The notes below the pieces were generated by a model that saw only the letters and a program-made list of their open reading frames with translations, was not told the origin of the DNA and ran no database searches. From positions 3,534,001-3,598,000 of the forward strand of contig NZ_JADWYI010000001.1 of the NCBI RefSeq assembly GCF_016904885.1: a stretch of DNA of 64,000 nt, written 5' to 3'. This document shows, piece after piece, positions 17,144 to 26,229 of this stretch. Position numbers and translations under genes: made by a program. Within the stretch, counting starts at the first letter, position 1. Each line of letters begins with the position of its first letter. This DNA is from Archangium primigenium (GTDB lineage Bacteria; Myxococcota; Myxococcia; Myxococcales; Myxococcaceae).

Positions 17144-17734
17144 CTACTTCATCCGCACGCGCGCCTTCTTCAGCGCCGCGACGGCCTTCTTCACCGTGGG
17201 GTCGCGCACCTCTTCCAGGATGGCTTCCGCCTTGGGGTCGGACACGAACTGGCCGTCCTCGGTCTGGTACCACACCCCCGCGACGTTGAAGGGCACCGCC
17301 GCCGTGGGGCCCGCGCCCGCCATGGAGGACACGATGGTGACGATGTCCGAGCGGCCATCGCCATCGACGTCGGAGAACGCCACGGCCTCCACCTGGTAGA
17401 CGTCCCAGTCATTGGCGCGATGCCGGGGCAGGACCTGCTGCACCTTGTCCTGGTGGTAGAGCAGGAAGGTGACGCTCGTGCCGCCGCTGCCGCAGACCAT
17501 GCCCACGAGCATCCGTCCATCCAGCGCCGAGCCCTTCTGCACGAGCCGGAAGCTCTGACCCTCGGCGATGTCCTCGAGCCCGCACCCGTCCTTCGGCGCC
17601 TCCAGGGCCGTGACCTCCTTCGGGGTGAGCTTCACGGCCTTCACGGGCGGCGGAGCCTTGGCCCAGGCGGCCACGGGAAGGGACAGACACAGCCAGACAC
17701 CCAGGTGCGACCAGGACGGCATGCGGCGATTCAT
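17144..17734 (-). CDS. Secreted protein with FG-GAP-like segment
   Basis: Protein of 196 residues starting at 17734, with a signal peptide ending at AWAKAPPP. A short FG-GAP/VCBS-like motif, FSDVDGDGRSDIVT, is at about 125-138; such DxDGD loops bind calcium. Two cysteines (DGCG and GMVCG) may form a disulfide. Its ATG overlaps the stop of the YndJ-like gene by 4 bp (17731-17734), so both are translated from one minus-strand message. No function is assigned. Confidence 0.75.
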   Translation of the reverse strand: MNRRMPSWSHLGVWLCLSLPVAAWAKAPPPVKAVKLTPKEVTALEAPKDGCGLEDIAEGQSFRLVQKGSALDGRMLVGMVCGSGGTSVTFLLYHQDKVQQVLPRHRANDWDVYQVEAVAFSDVDGDGRSDIVTIVSSMAGAGPTAAVPFNVAGVWYQTEDGQFVSDPKAEAILEEVRDPTVKKAVAALKKARVRMK

Positions 17735-18708
17735 CGGGAAGTCTCCGGGAGAGAGGACGGCAAGAGGCGCAACCCCAGCAGGCCGAGCCCCACGAAGCCC
17801 AGCGCATTCAAGGTGCCGTGGAGGCGGATCATGGTGGGCAGCTCCACGGGGCTCGGGCGGGGCAGGCCCCAGAGGCCCGCGAGCGTGGTGGACACCAGCA
17901 CCGCGAACGCCGCGCCCACGAACAGCCAGCGCACGCGCCTCCCCGGGCCCAGGTGCGCGGCCGTGCGCAGCAGCAGCCCCGCCAGCAGGGGCAACAGCAG
18001 CACGTAGAAGAGCACCCCGAGCACCTCCAGCGCGCGCTGGCCCGCGATGCCCGCGGCGAGCAGGGGAAAGGCCGCCATCAGGCCCAGGGCCACCACCGCC
18101 TTGAGCCGCCCGGCGCGCAGCAGCCGGCCGACGCCTCCCGCGATCAGCAGGCACCCGAAGCCGGCGAAGTGGAAGTGGATGGCGGTGAGCAGCACCCACA
18201 GGCCCTGGAAGCCGAGCAGGGCGAAATCCCCCATCCACGTGAGCAGCCAGACCGCGCCTCCCAGGGGACACAGCAAGGCCGCGTCGTGCGCCAGCTCCTC
18301 CACGGGCCCCACGCCCCGCTCGAGCAGTCGCCCCCCCGCGTGCAGCGCGGTGCAGAGCGCGAGCAGCAGGTAGGGCAGGCCCAAGGCGAGCCGGGCCTGG
18401 CCGGGCGGCTCCAGGGTGAAGGCGGCGAGCAGCGCCAGCGCCCCCACGGGCTGCAAGAGGCCGAGCAGGGTGCGCAACCGGGACCAGCCCCCGGGGCGGA
18501 CCGGGCCGAGCGTCAGGGGCAGGCCCAGGGGCACGATGACGAGCGGGGCCAGCAGGAAAAGCGTCTCGGCGAGGAGGAACTCGTCCAGGACGCCCGCGTG
18601 CCACCGGCTCGCCAGCAGGACGAGCCACACCCCGAACCCCAGCGCCGGAGCCCAGGGCCCCTCGAGCCCTCCCCGCCACGCCTGCCCGCCCTCCCGCGTC
18701 CGCTTCAT
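17731..18708 (-). CDS. YndJ-like polytopic membrane protein
   Basis: Protein of 325 residues that is almost entirely hydrophobic, with about nine or ten predicted helices. It resembles the YndJ family of Bacillus (sometimes called transporters, with no proven substrate). Recognisable stretches are WLLTWMGDFALLGFQG, TAIHFHFAGFGCLLIAGG with a His pair, and a late LHGTLNALGFVGLGLLGL; these histidines could face a metal or redox centre. It diverges from the desaturase gene with 136 bp between them and is coupled to the downstream secreted protein by ATGA. Confidence 0.75.
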   Translation of the reverse strand: MKRTREGGQAWRGGLEGPWAPALGFGVWLVLLASRWHAGVLDEFLLAETLFLLAPLVIVPLGLPLTLGPVRPGGWSRLRTLLGLLQPVGALALLAAFTLEPPGQARLALGLPYLLLALCTALHAGGRLLERGVGPVEELAHDAALLCPLGGAVWLLTWMGDFALLGFQGLWVLLTAIHFHFAGFGCLLIAGGVGRLLRAGRLKAVVALGLMAAFPLLAAGIAGQRALEVLGVLFYVLLLPLLAGLLLRTAAHLGPGRRVRWLFVGAAFAVLVSTTLAGLWGLPRPSPVELPTMIRLHGTLNALGFVGLGLLGLRLLPSSLPETSR

Positions 18709-18844
18709 GGCGCCACCATATGTGCAGGCGCCCCACGGGGGTCTCGCCTTTTCGGGCGGACGCACCGGGGGCTGTAACCTTTTGAAGCCGTCCGTCGTGG
18801 TCCCCCCGAAACCCCCGACGCGGGGACAGGGAAGGACACACGAC

Positions 18845-20128
18845 ATGAAGACGACGGACGTGCTGGTGGTGGGCGGAGGACTGGGTGGACTGGCGGTGGC
18901 GGCGCTGTTGGCACGGGAGGGTCGGCGGGTGGTGTTGTGCGAGAAGTCCAGACACCTGGGCGGCCGGGCACAGACCACCCAGGAGGCGGACTACCACTTC
19001 AACCTGGGACCGCACGCGCTCTTCCTGGCGGGAGCGGCGGCTCGGGTGCTGGGGGGGCTGGGCCTGGAGCTGGCGGGCCGCGAGCCCAAGGGCGGCTTCG
19101 CGCTGCGCGGGGGGCGGTTCCACACGCTGCCCTCGGGGGCCGTGTCGTTGATGACCACGGACCTGCTGGGCGCGGCGGGCAAGGTGGAGTTCGCCCGGGT
19201 GATGGCGGCCCTCCCGCGCGTGGACGCCGCGGCGGCGGTGGGCCTGTCCCTGGCGCAGTGGCTGCGCCAGAACGTGTCGCGGGACGACGTGCGCGATGTG
19301 GTGACGATGCTCTTCCGGGCGGCGACGTACGGCGTGGACATGGAGCTGCTGGGCGCGGACGCGGCGCTGGCGCACCAGCAGGTGTACCTGGAGCGGGGCG
19401 TGCGCTACCTCGACGGGGGCTGGGACTCGCTGGTGCGGGGACTGGACGGGGTGGCCGAGGCCGCGGGGGTGGAGCGGCACGTGTCGGCCCGGGTGGAGCA
19501 GGTGCTGCGCGAGGAGGCGGGCGGCGTCTCGCGGGTGCGGGGCGTGCGGCTGGCGGACGGGACGGAGTGGGAGGCCGAGGCGGTGGTGCTCACGGGCGGA
19601 CCCGGGGACGTGGCGGCCCTGCTGCCGGGAGACGCGGTGGCGGCGGGGTGGGCGGCGCGGGCCCTGCCGGTGAAGATGGCGTCGCTGGACGTGGGCCTGT
19701 CGCGGCTGCCGAGGCCCGACGCCCTGCTGGCCTTCGGGGTGGATCGGCCGTGGTATGCGTCGGTGCACTCGGCGTGGGCGCGGCTGGCGCCCGAGGGGGG
19801 CGCGATGGTGCACGTGGCGAAGTACCTCGGGCCGGAGGACCGGCGCACGGAGGAGGCCGAGCTGGAGGACTTCCTGGAGTCGCTGCAGCCGGGCTGGCGC
19901 CAGCACGTGGTGGCGCGGCGCTTCATGCCCGACCTGCGGGTGATGCATGCCCTGCCCACGCTGGAGGGGCTCGGGGCCCGGCCGCCGCCGCTGGTGGCGC
20001 ACGTGCGCGGTCTGGCCGTGGTGGGCGACTGGGTGGGCCCCGAGGGGATGCTGGTGGATGCCTCGCTCGCGAGCGCCGAGGCGGTGGCCCGTGCGTGGCG
20101 GGGCGCGGGACGGACTCGCGCGGCATGA
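18845..20128 (+). CDS. FAD-dependent phytoene-desaturase-like oxidoreductase
   Basis: Protein of 427 residues with the N-terminal dinucleotide-binding motif VVGGGLGGLAVAALLAREG, then the second FAD signature of amine oxidases and carotenoid desaturases, EKSRHLGGRAQT. A C-terminal FAD segment reads GLAVVGDWVGPEGMLVDASL. It belongs to the phytoene desaturase / NAD(P)-binding Rossmann superfamily, but no other carotenoid genes are in the window, so a carotenoid substrate is not assumed. Its stop overlaps the sigma factor start (ATGA, 20125-20128), which links this oxidoreductase to that regulator. Confidence 0.87.
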   Translation: MKTTDVLVVGGGLGGLAVAALLAREGRRVVLCEKSRHLGGRAQTTQEADYHFNLGPHALFLAGAAARVLGGLGLELAGREPKGGFALRGGRFHTLPSGAVSLMTTDLLGAAGKVEFARVMAALPRVDAAAAVGLSLAQWLRQNVSRDDVRDVVTMLFRAATYGVDMELLGADAALAHQQVYLERGVRYLDGGWDSLVRGLDGVAEAAGVERHVSARVEQVLREEAGGVSRVRGVRLADGTEWEAEAVVLTGGPGDVAALLPGDAVAAGWAARALPVKMASLDVGLSRLPRPDALLAFGVDRPWYASVHSAWARLAPEGGAMVHVAKYLGPEDRRTEEAELEDFLESLQPGWRQHVVARRFMPDLRVMHALPTLEGLGARPPPLVAHVRGLAVVGDWVGPEGMLVDASLASAEAVARAWRGAGRTRAA

Positions 20129-21081
20129 CGTCTCCGGCGCATGAGGCGCTCGCGCGCGCGGCGCGGGAGCACGAGCGGTTCCTCTGGGGGCTGTGCTACC
20201 GGATGACGGGCGTGGCGGCCGACGCGGACGAGCTCGTGCAGGAGACGTTCGCGCGGGCGCTCGAGGCCCCTCCGGCGCGCGTCGGGGATCCGCGCCCCTG
20301 GCTCACCCGCGTGGCGGTGAACCTGGCGCGCGACCGGCTCCGGCGGCGCAAGCGCGAGGGCTATGTGGGGCCCTGGCTGCCCTCGCCGGTGGACACGGGC
20401 GAGGAGGCCGTGGCCTCGGTGGAGGCGCGGCTGCCCGGGGGCACGAGCACCGAGGGCCGCTACGAACTGCTGGAGAGCGTGACGTTCGCCTTCCTGCTGG
20501 CGCTCGAGGCGCTCACGCCCCGGCAGCGCGCGGTGCTGCTCTTGCGCGACGTGTTCGACTACTCGGTGCGCGAGGTGGCCGAGAGCCTGCGCTGGAGCGA
20601 GACGAACGTGAAGGTGGTGCACCACCGGGCCCGCGCGGCGATGGCGGCGTATGACCGGGAGCGCTGCCTGCCCACGCGCGCGCTCCAGGAGAAGACCCGG
20701 CGCGCGCTGGAGGACTTCCTGGGGGCGCTCGCGGGCGGCGACGTGGCGGCGGCCGAGGCGCTGCTGGCCGAGCCCGTGCGCGCGCTGTCGGACGGCGCGG
20801 GCGAGTCGTTCGCGGCGCGGCTGCCGGTGGTGGGCCCCCAGCGCGTGGCGCTCTTCTACCGGCGTCTGTACGCGCTGAGCGGCGGCCTGGAGGCGCTGGC
20901 GTTCCGGATGTTCAACGGGCTGCCGGCCCTGGTGGTCCGCTGGCACGTGACGCGTCCGGGGCAGCCCACGGGGGTGGTGCTCCGCCTGGAGCTCGGCGAG
21001 GACGGGCGGGTGCGGTGGCTGCATGCCATCCAGGCGAGCCGCAAGGTCACGGGGCTGTTCCCGGAGGCGCGGCCGGGGTGA
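20125..21081 (+). CDS. ECF sigma factor, ECF41-like with SnoaL-like C-terminal domain
   Basis: Protein of 318 residues: sigma-70 region 2 (about 10-80; FLWGLCYRMTGVAADADELVQETFARA), region 4 (about 130-185; LTPRQRAVLLLRDVFDYSV ... SETNVKVVHHRARAAM) and an extra SnoaL-like domain (about 195-310) with FNGLPALVV. This layout is typical of ECF41, where the fused domain modulates activity in place of a separate anti-sigma factor. ECF41 genes usually sit beside a COE gene (carboxymuconolactone decarboxylase, oxidoreductase or epimerase), and the coupled FAD oxidoreductase fits that role. It probably controls this locus. Confidence 0.88.
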   Translation: MTSPAHEALARAAREHERFLWGLCYRMTGVAADADELVQETFARALEAPPARVGDPRPWLTRVAVNLARDRLRRRKREGYVGPWLPSPVDTGEEAVASVEARLPGGTSTEGRYELLESVTFAFLLALEALTPRQRAVLLLRDVFDYSVREVAESLRWSETNVKVVHHRARAAMAAYDRERCLPTRALQEKTRRALEDFLGALAGGDVAAAEALLAEPVRALSDGAGESFAARLPVVGPQRVALFYRRLYALSGGLEALAFRMFNGLPALVVRWHVTRPGQPTGVVLRLELGEDGRVRWLHAIQASRKVTGLFPEARPG

Positions 21082-21082
21082 C

Positions 21083-21111
21083 GGCGGTCACCGGTGATGA
21101 CCGCGGTCACC
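21083..21111. promoter_or_regulatory. Interleaved inverted repeats after the sigma factor gene
   Basis: Directly after the ECF41 stop codon lies GGTCACCGGTGATGACC, a near-palindrome with a 2-base insertion, overlapping the perfect 12-bp palindrome TGACCGCGGTCA at 21098-21109. It may be a binding site for a dimeric regulator acting on the gene at 21243. No T tract follows, so a terminator is less likely. Confidence 0.4.
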
Positions 21112-21242
21112 AGGGGCCACCCCATGGCCCGTTCCCGTCTCCCCAGGAAAATCGAGGACTTGCGGGACGGGGGAGGGCCTCGGACTCCTGGCACGCCGCC
21201 TGCTTTGGAGGAGGTCATCTCGTCTTCCTGAGGATCTCGACC

Positions 21243-21905
21243 ATGGGCAAGGGCATTCGCGGTGGTGGCTTCCGGACTCCTTCCTTCACGCCTCCCCCCC
21301 GCGCGCAGGACAAGGGCCCGTCGCTGGCGCCCAAGTCCCCCACGGCTCCGCAGAGCACCCCGAGGGGGAACCCCGCGGGCGTCCCCGGAGCGGCCCAGGA
21401 CAAGCGGCCCGTCACGGTCTACCGGGTGGAGGGGCCGGACAACCAGCGCCTCTCCATCAACGGCGATGGCAAGGCGCACGTCACCAAGTCCTTCAACAGC
21501 CACACGAACCAGAGCGCGCCCAACCGCTACGACAAGCCGATGAGCTACCAGGACCGCGCCTTCCTCAACTTCGGGGACCGGGCGCGCGCCGAGGAGTTCC
21601 TCGCCACCCGGCACGACCAGGGTCACCCCCAGACGGTGATGAAGGCCTTCGAGGTGCCGCACGACACCTTCGCGCGCATCCGCGACACGGCCATCCCCGA
21701 GAGCGCCGCGAAGCAGTACGGCAAGGAGCACCTGCCCATCGCGGTGGACGTGAACAAGGGCGACCACCAGTACGGCCTCAACTGGGACTCGCTCAAGCGC
21801 GTCAACGAGACGAGCATCCCCGGCACGGGCCGCATCGAGCGCACCAAGCCGGACATGCTCATGCACCCCGAGGTGTCCGACGCCTTCCAGAACCTCTTCA
21901 AGTAG
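21243..21905 (+). CDS. Uncharacterised protein, possible toxin-like domain
   Basis: Protein of 220 residues: a flexible Gly/Pro-rich N-terminal 55 residues without signal peptide, then a folded domain beginning TVYRVEGPDNQRLSINGDGK and continuing FLNFGDRARAEEFLATRH, MKAFEVPHDTFARIRDTAIP. The pattern VYRVEG ... xFLNFGDxxRAxEFL ... xFEVP recalls C-terminal toxin tips of Rhs-type polymorphic proteins as I remember them; this is a resemblance, not a proven match. No immunity-like gene is next to it: it converges with the RND efflux gene, overlapping its end by 8 bp. Effector, or a conserved protein of unrelated function, both remain possible. Confidence 0.65.
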   Translation: MGKGIRGGGFRTPSFTPPPRAQDKGPSLAPKSPTAPQSTPRGNPAGVPGAAQDKRPVTVYRVEGPDNQRLSINGDGKAHVTKSFNSHTNQSAPNRYDKPMSYQDRAFLNFGDRARAEEFLATRHDQGHPQTVMKAFEVPHDTFARIRDTAIPESAAKQYGKEHLPIAVDVNKGDHQYGLNWDSLKRVNETSIPGTGRIERTKPDMLMHPEVSDAFQNLFK

Positions 21906-24900
21906 GCGCCCGCGCCCGCTCGAACCACGGGTAGACCGTGGGCAGCACGAGCAGGGTGAGCAGGGTGGAGGAGAGGAGGCCGCCGATGACGACGGTGGCC
22001 AGGGGCTTCTGCACCTCGGCCCCCGCCCCCGTGGCGAAGGCCATGGGGAGGAAGCCCAGCGAGGCCACGAGCGCGGTGGTGAGCACGGGCCGCAGCCGCG
22101 CCTGGGTCGCCTCGCGCAGGGCCTCGGCGAGCGGGTGCCCCGCCTCGCGGGCCTTGCGGATGGCCGACACCAGCACGAGCCCGTTGAGCATCGCCACGCC
22201 GAACAGGGCGATGAAGCCCACCGCCGCCGAGATGGACAGGGGCATGCCGCGCACCGCCAGCGCCACCAGCCCGCCCGTCACCGCGAAGGGCACGTTGAGC
22301 GAGATGAGCAGCGCCGGGCGCACCGCGTTGAACGTGCCGTAGAGCAGCAGCAGGATGAGGAAGAGCGTGAGCGGCACCACCAGCGCCAGCCGCCGCGAGG
22401 CCGACTCCAGGTTCTGGAACTGGCCGCCCCAGTCGACCCAATAGCCCGGCGGCAACTGGACCTCGCGCGCCACCACCTCCCGGGCCTCGTTCACGAAGCC
22501 ACCCAGGTCGCGCCCCCGCACGTTGGCCTCGATGGTGAGCCGGCGGTGGAGGTTCTCCCGGCTCACCTGCGCGGGGCCCTCCTCCACCACCACCCGGGCG
22601 AGCTGGGACAGGGGGATGAGCTGCCCCGCGGGGCTGCTGATGGACAGGCTCTCCAACTGCTCCACGTGCTCGCGCGCCTCGGCGGCGAAGCGCACCTGGA
22701 GGGCGAAGCGCTTCTGGCCCTCCAGCACCGTGCCCACCTGCTTGCCGCCCAGCGTCTCGATGGCGTCCAGCACCTGGCGCACGTTGATGCCGTAGCGGGC
22801 GATGGCCCGCCGGTCGATTTGAATCCGCGCCACGGGCAGGCCCGCCACCTGCTCGGCCTTCACGTCGGCGGCGCCCGGCACCCGCGCCAGCGCCACGGCG
22901 AGCCGGTCCCCCGTGCGCTTGAGCTCCTCCAGATCCTCCCCATACAGCTTGAGCGCCACGTCCGAGCGGGCCCCGGACAAAAGCTCGCTCACCCGCAGCT
23001 CGATGGGCTGGGAGTAGGAGAAGGCATTGCCGGGCACCTCGCGCTCCAGGGCGCGCTGCATCGCGGCGATGAGCCCCTCGCGATCCCCGGCCGTCGTCCA
23101 GCGCTCGGGCGGCTCGAGCATCACGTAGATGTCGCTCACCTCCACGCCCATGGGGTCCGTGGCGATCTCCGCGCGCCCCGTGCGCGAGACGACGGTGCGC
23201 ACCTCGGGAAAGCGCTTGAGCACCGTCTCGATGAGGCCCGTCTGCCGCACGGACTCCTCCAGCGACACCGAGGGCACGCGCATGGCCTGGAGCGCGAGCG
23301 CGCCCTCGTCCAGCCGGGGGATGAACTCGGTGCCAAGCAGCGGCAGGAGCGCGAGGCTCAGCACCAGCAGTCCGCCCGCGGCGCCCACCACGGCCCGGGG
23401 CCGGGCCTGACACCAGGCGAGCGCGGGCGTGTAGAGCCGTCGGGCGTGGCGCACCAGGGGGCTCTCGCGCTCGGCCGCCGCGCGGGACAGGAAGAGCGAG
23501 GCGAGCGCGGGCACCAGCGTGAGCGACAGCACGAAGGCGCCCGCCAGCGCGCACAGCACGGTGATGGCCATGGGCTGGAACATCTTGCCCTCCACGCCGC
23601 TCAGGGTGAGCAGCGGCAGGTACACCACGGCGATGATGAGCTCGCCGAAGGCCGCCGCGCCGCGGATCTCCACCGCCGCGCGCAGCACCGCCGCGTCCCG
23701 CTCCTCGCGCGTGAGCGGTCGGCCGAGCGTCTGGGCCTGGTGGGCGATGTGGCGCACCGCGTTCTCCACGATGATGAGCGCCCCGTCCACGATGAGGCCG
23801 AAGTCGATGGCCCCCAGGCTCATCAGGTTGCCGGAGATGCCCAGCGCGCGCATGCCGATGAACGCGCACAGCATGCACAGGGGAATGGCGCTCGCCGTGA
23901 TGAGGCCCGCGCGCAGGTCGCGCAGCATGAGGAAGAGCACCACGATGACCAGCAGGCCGCCCTCGATGAGGTTGCCCGCCACGGTGCGCAGCGTCTTCTT
24001 CACCAGATCCGTGCGGTCATAATAGGTGTCGATCGTGATGCCCGGGGGCAGGGTGGGGCGGATGGCCTCCACGGCCTGCTTCACGCGCTCCACCACCTCG
24101 CGCGAGTTGGCGCCCAGGCGCATCATCACGATGCCGGTGACGACCTCGCCGCGTCCGTCCCGGGTGACGGCGCCCTGGCGCACCTGGGGGGCGAAGCGCA
24201 CCCGCGCCACGTCCCGCACGAGCACCGGCACGCCCTGCGGCGACGTGGTGAGCACGATGTCCCCCACGTCCTCCAGGGACTCCACCAGGCCCTCGCCGCG
24301 AATGAGCACCTGCTCGGGCCCCCGGGCGATGGACGCGCCGCCGGCGTTCGCGTTGTTCTCCTCCAGGGCCTCGAAGACGCGCTGGAGCGACAGGCCGTAG
24401 GCGGCGAGCTTCCCGGGCTCCAGCTGCACCTCGTACGTCTTCAGCTCGCCGCCGAAGGCGTTCACCTCCACCACGCCCGGCACCGAGCGGAGCCGAGGGG
24501 AGATGGTCCACTCGAGCACGTCGCGCAGCCGCATGGCGCTCGCGCCCTCGCCCTTCACCTCGAACTGGTAGATCTCCCCCAGGCCCGAGGACAGGGGCCC
24601 GAGTTCCGGAGTGCCGTAGCCCTCGGGGATGCGCTCGCGCGCGGCGGCCATGCGCTCCTGCACCTGCTGGCGCGCGAAATAGATGTCCACGCCGTCCTTG
24701 AAGACGACGGTGACCACGGACAGGCCGAAGCGCGAGAGCGAGCGCACCTCGGTGGTGTCGGGCAGGCCGCCCAGGGCCGACTCGACGGGGATGGTGATGA
24801 AGCGCTCCACCTCCACGGGGCCGAGCCCCGGCGAGGAGGTGAGGATCTGCACCTGGACGTTGGTGACGTCCGGCACGGCGTCGATGGGCAGCGCGCGCAA

Positions 24901-24990
24901 GGCGTTGAGCCCGAGGCCGATGAGCAGCGCCGTCAGCGCGAGCACGAGCACGCGGTGGCGGATGGAGAAGGCAATGAGGGTGTCGAACAT
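21898..24990 (-). CDS. Heavy-metal efflux RND pump subunit (CzcA/CusA family)
   Basis: Inner-membrane proton-driven pump of 1030 residues, normal length for the HME-RND family. The fourth membrane helix region has AIDFGLIVDGALIIVENAV, including the two Asp and one Glu expected of the proton relay. The N-terminus (PIDAVPDVTNVQVQI, SRFGLSVVTVVF) and the C-terminal ALVASLGFLPMAFATGAGAEVQKPLA are family signatures. The pump pairs with the adaptor and TolC-like genes upstream, with a 15-bp gap to the adaptor. The metal (Zn/Co/Cd type or Cu/Ag type) cannot be fixed from these motifs. Confidence 0.93.
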   Translation of the reverse strand: MFDTLIAFSIRHRVLVLALTALLIGLGLNALRALPIDAVPDVTNVQVQILTSSPGLGPVEVERFITIPVESALGGLPDTTEVRSLSRFGLSVVTVVFKDGVDIYFARQQVQERMAAARERIPEGYGTPELGPLSSGLGEIYQFEVKGEGASAMRLRDVLEWTISPRLRSVPGVVEVNAFGGELKTYEVQLEPGKLAAYGLSLQRVFEALEENNANAGGASIARGPEQVLIRGEGLVESLEDVGDIVLTTSPQGVPVLVRDVARVRFAPQVRQGAVTRDGRGEVVTGIVMMRLGANSREVVERVKQAVEAIRPTLPPGITIDTYYDRTDLVKKTLRTVAGNLIEGGLLVIVVLFLMLRDLRAGLITASAIPLCMLCAFIGMRALGISGNLMSLGAIDFGLIVDGALIIVENAVRHIAHQAQTLGRPLTREERDAAVLRAAVEIRGAAAFGELIIAVVYLPLLTLSGVEGKMFQPMAITVLCALAGAFVLSLTLVPALASLFLSRAAAERESPLVRHARRLYTPALAWCQARPRAVVGAAGGLLVLSLALLPLLGTEFIPRLDEGALALQAMRVPSVSLEESVRQTGLIETVLKRFPEVRTVVSRTGRAEIATDPMGVEVSDIYVMLEPPERWTTAGDREGLIAAMQRALEREVPGNAFSYSQPIELRVSELLSGARSDVALKLYGEDLEELKRTGDRLAVALARVPGAADVKAEQVAGLPVARIQIDRRAIARYGINVRQVLDAIETLGGKQVGTVLEGQKRFALQVRFAAEAREHVEQLESLSISSPAGQLIPLSQLARVVVEEGPAQVSRENLHRRLTIEANVRGRDLGGFVNEAREVVAREVQLPPGYWVDWGGQFQNLESASRRLALVVPLTLFLILLLLYGTFNAVRPALLISLNVPFAVTGGLVALAVRGMPLSISAAVGFIALFGVAMLNGLVLVSAIRKAREAGHPLAEALREATQARLRPVLTTALVASLGFLPMAFATGAGAEVQKPLATVVIGGLLSSTLLTLLVLPTVYPWFERARAPT

Positions 24991-25005
24991 GGGCGCGCGC
25001 CTCCC

Positions 25006-26229
25006 CTAGTGGGAATGCCCCCCGCCCAGGCTCTCGCGCGAGAGCTCGGATTTGAGGATGAACGCCCCCTGGGTGATGACGGAGGTGCCCGGCGCGATGC
25101 CGGAGACGAGCTCCACCTCACGCGCGGACGTGGCGCCCGTGCGCACCTCCACGGCCCGGTACGCGCCCGGCCCCTCGGGCACGAAGACGACCTGCCGGCC
25201 ATCCACCTGTTGCACGGCCTCCCGGGGCACCACGAGCCGCGAGGCGGCGGGCTCCTCGGCGCCGGTGGCCGTGGCGATCTCCGCCTGGGCGAACATGCCG
25301 GGCTTGAGCGCGCCGTCCTGGTTGGACACGGCCACGCGCACGTGCACGGTGCGCGTGCGCTCGTTGACGATGTCCCCGATGTACGCCACGACGCCGTGGA
25401 AGCGCCGCCCGGGCAGCGCCGTGAGGGTGATGTCCACGCCCTGACCGTTCCGCACCGCCGCCACCCGATCCTCGGCCACGTCCAGGAGCACCCACAGCTC
25501 CGTGAGATCGCCCACGGTGAACAGGGGGGTCGTGGCCTCCACCGCCTGGCCCACCGTGCCGGAGATGTCCACCACGGTGCCCTCCAGCGGGCTGATGGCC
25601 GACAGGCGCGAGCTGTAGTGCTCGTTGCCGCGCAGGGCGGCGATCTCCGCGTCGGACAGCCCCAGCGCGTGCAGGCGCCCGTCCGCCGCGTTGCGCTCGG
25701 CCTGCGCGGTGACGAAGGTGCTCTCCGCCTCGCGCATCTCGCGCTCGCTGGTGATGCCCTTGGCGAACAGCTCCTTCTCCCGGCGGTGGTTGTCCTCGGC
25801 CACGCGGGCCTTGGTCGCCGCGGAGAGGTAGTCCGCCCGGGCCCGCCCCAGCTCCGGACTCTCCAGGTAGCCGAGCACCTGTCCCTTCTTCACCCGCTGC
25901 CCCAGGTTCACCTCGATGCTGGCGAGCCGTCCGGGGACACGCGCGGCCACCTGGGCCACGCCGCGCTGGGCGAAGGACACCCGCGCGGGCACCCGCAGGC
26001 CCACCTCGAGCGGCTTCTGACGCGCCTCCTCCGTCTTCAGGGCCGCCGAGCGCACCGCCTCGGGCGCGAGGCGCACCAGGCCCTCGTCGGCATGGGCCTC
26101 CTCGCCGTGCTTCTCCTCACCGTGCGCTTCCTCGGCATGGGCCTCCCCGGCCTTCTCCTTCGTGCAGCCGCTCCCGAGTCCGAGTCCCACCAGGACGAGG
26201 GCCACGAGCGTCCAGATGCGCGCGCTCAT
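25006..26229 (-). CDS. RND periplasmic adaptor (CzcB/CusB family), His-rich lipoprotein
   Basis: Membrane fusion protein of 407 residues. It starts with a lipoprotein signal (LGLGSGC, Cys22), followed by a His/Glu repeat segment (EEAHGEEKHGEEAHADE) likely to bind metal, then the lipoyl/hairpin core (VPGRLASIEVNLGQRVKKG, YLESPELGRARADY), a beta-barrel and a membrane-proximal domain. The last residues GGGHSH are also His-rich. It bridges the pump and the outer-membrane channel. Its ATG overlaps the TolC-like gene's stop by 4 bp (ATGA at 26226-26229). Confidence 0.92.
   Translation of the reverse strand: MSARIWTLVALVLVGLGLGSGCTKEKAGEAHAEEAHGEEKHGEEAHADEGLVRLAPEAVRSAALKTEEARQKPLEVGLRVPARVSFAQRGVAQVAARVPGRLASIEVNLGQRVKKGQVLGYLESPELGRARADYLSAATKARVAEDNHRREKELFAKGITSEREMREAESTFVTAQAERNAADGRLHALGLSDAEIAALRGNEHYSSRLSAISPLEGTVVDISGTVGQAVEATTPLFTVGDLTELWVLLDVAEDRVAAVRNGQGVDITLTALPGRRFHGVVAYIGDIVNERTRTVHVRVAVSNQDGALKPGMFAQAEIATATGAEEPAASRLVVPREAVQQVDGRQVVFVPEGPGAYRAVEVRTGATSAREVELVSGIAPGTSVITQGAFILKSELSRESLGGGHSH

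Noticed and set aside
17144-20002. A 952-residue minus-strand frame spanning the desaturase region
   Set aside because: Only its last part (from 17734) is a real gene; the remainder is antisense to the FAD oxidoreductase and out of frame with the YndJ-like gene.
18845-20128. Part of a carotenoid biosynthesis cluster
   Set aside because: No phytoene synthase, cyclase or CarA-type regulator is present in the window; only the enzyme superfamily can be stated.
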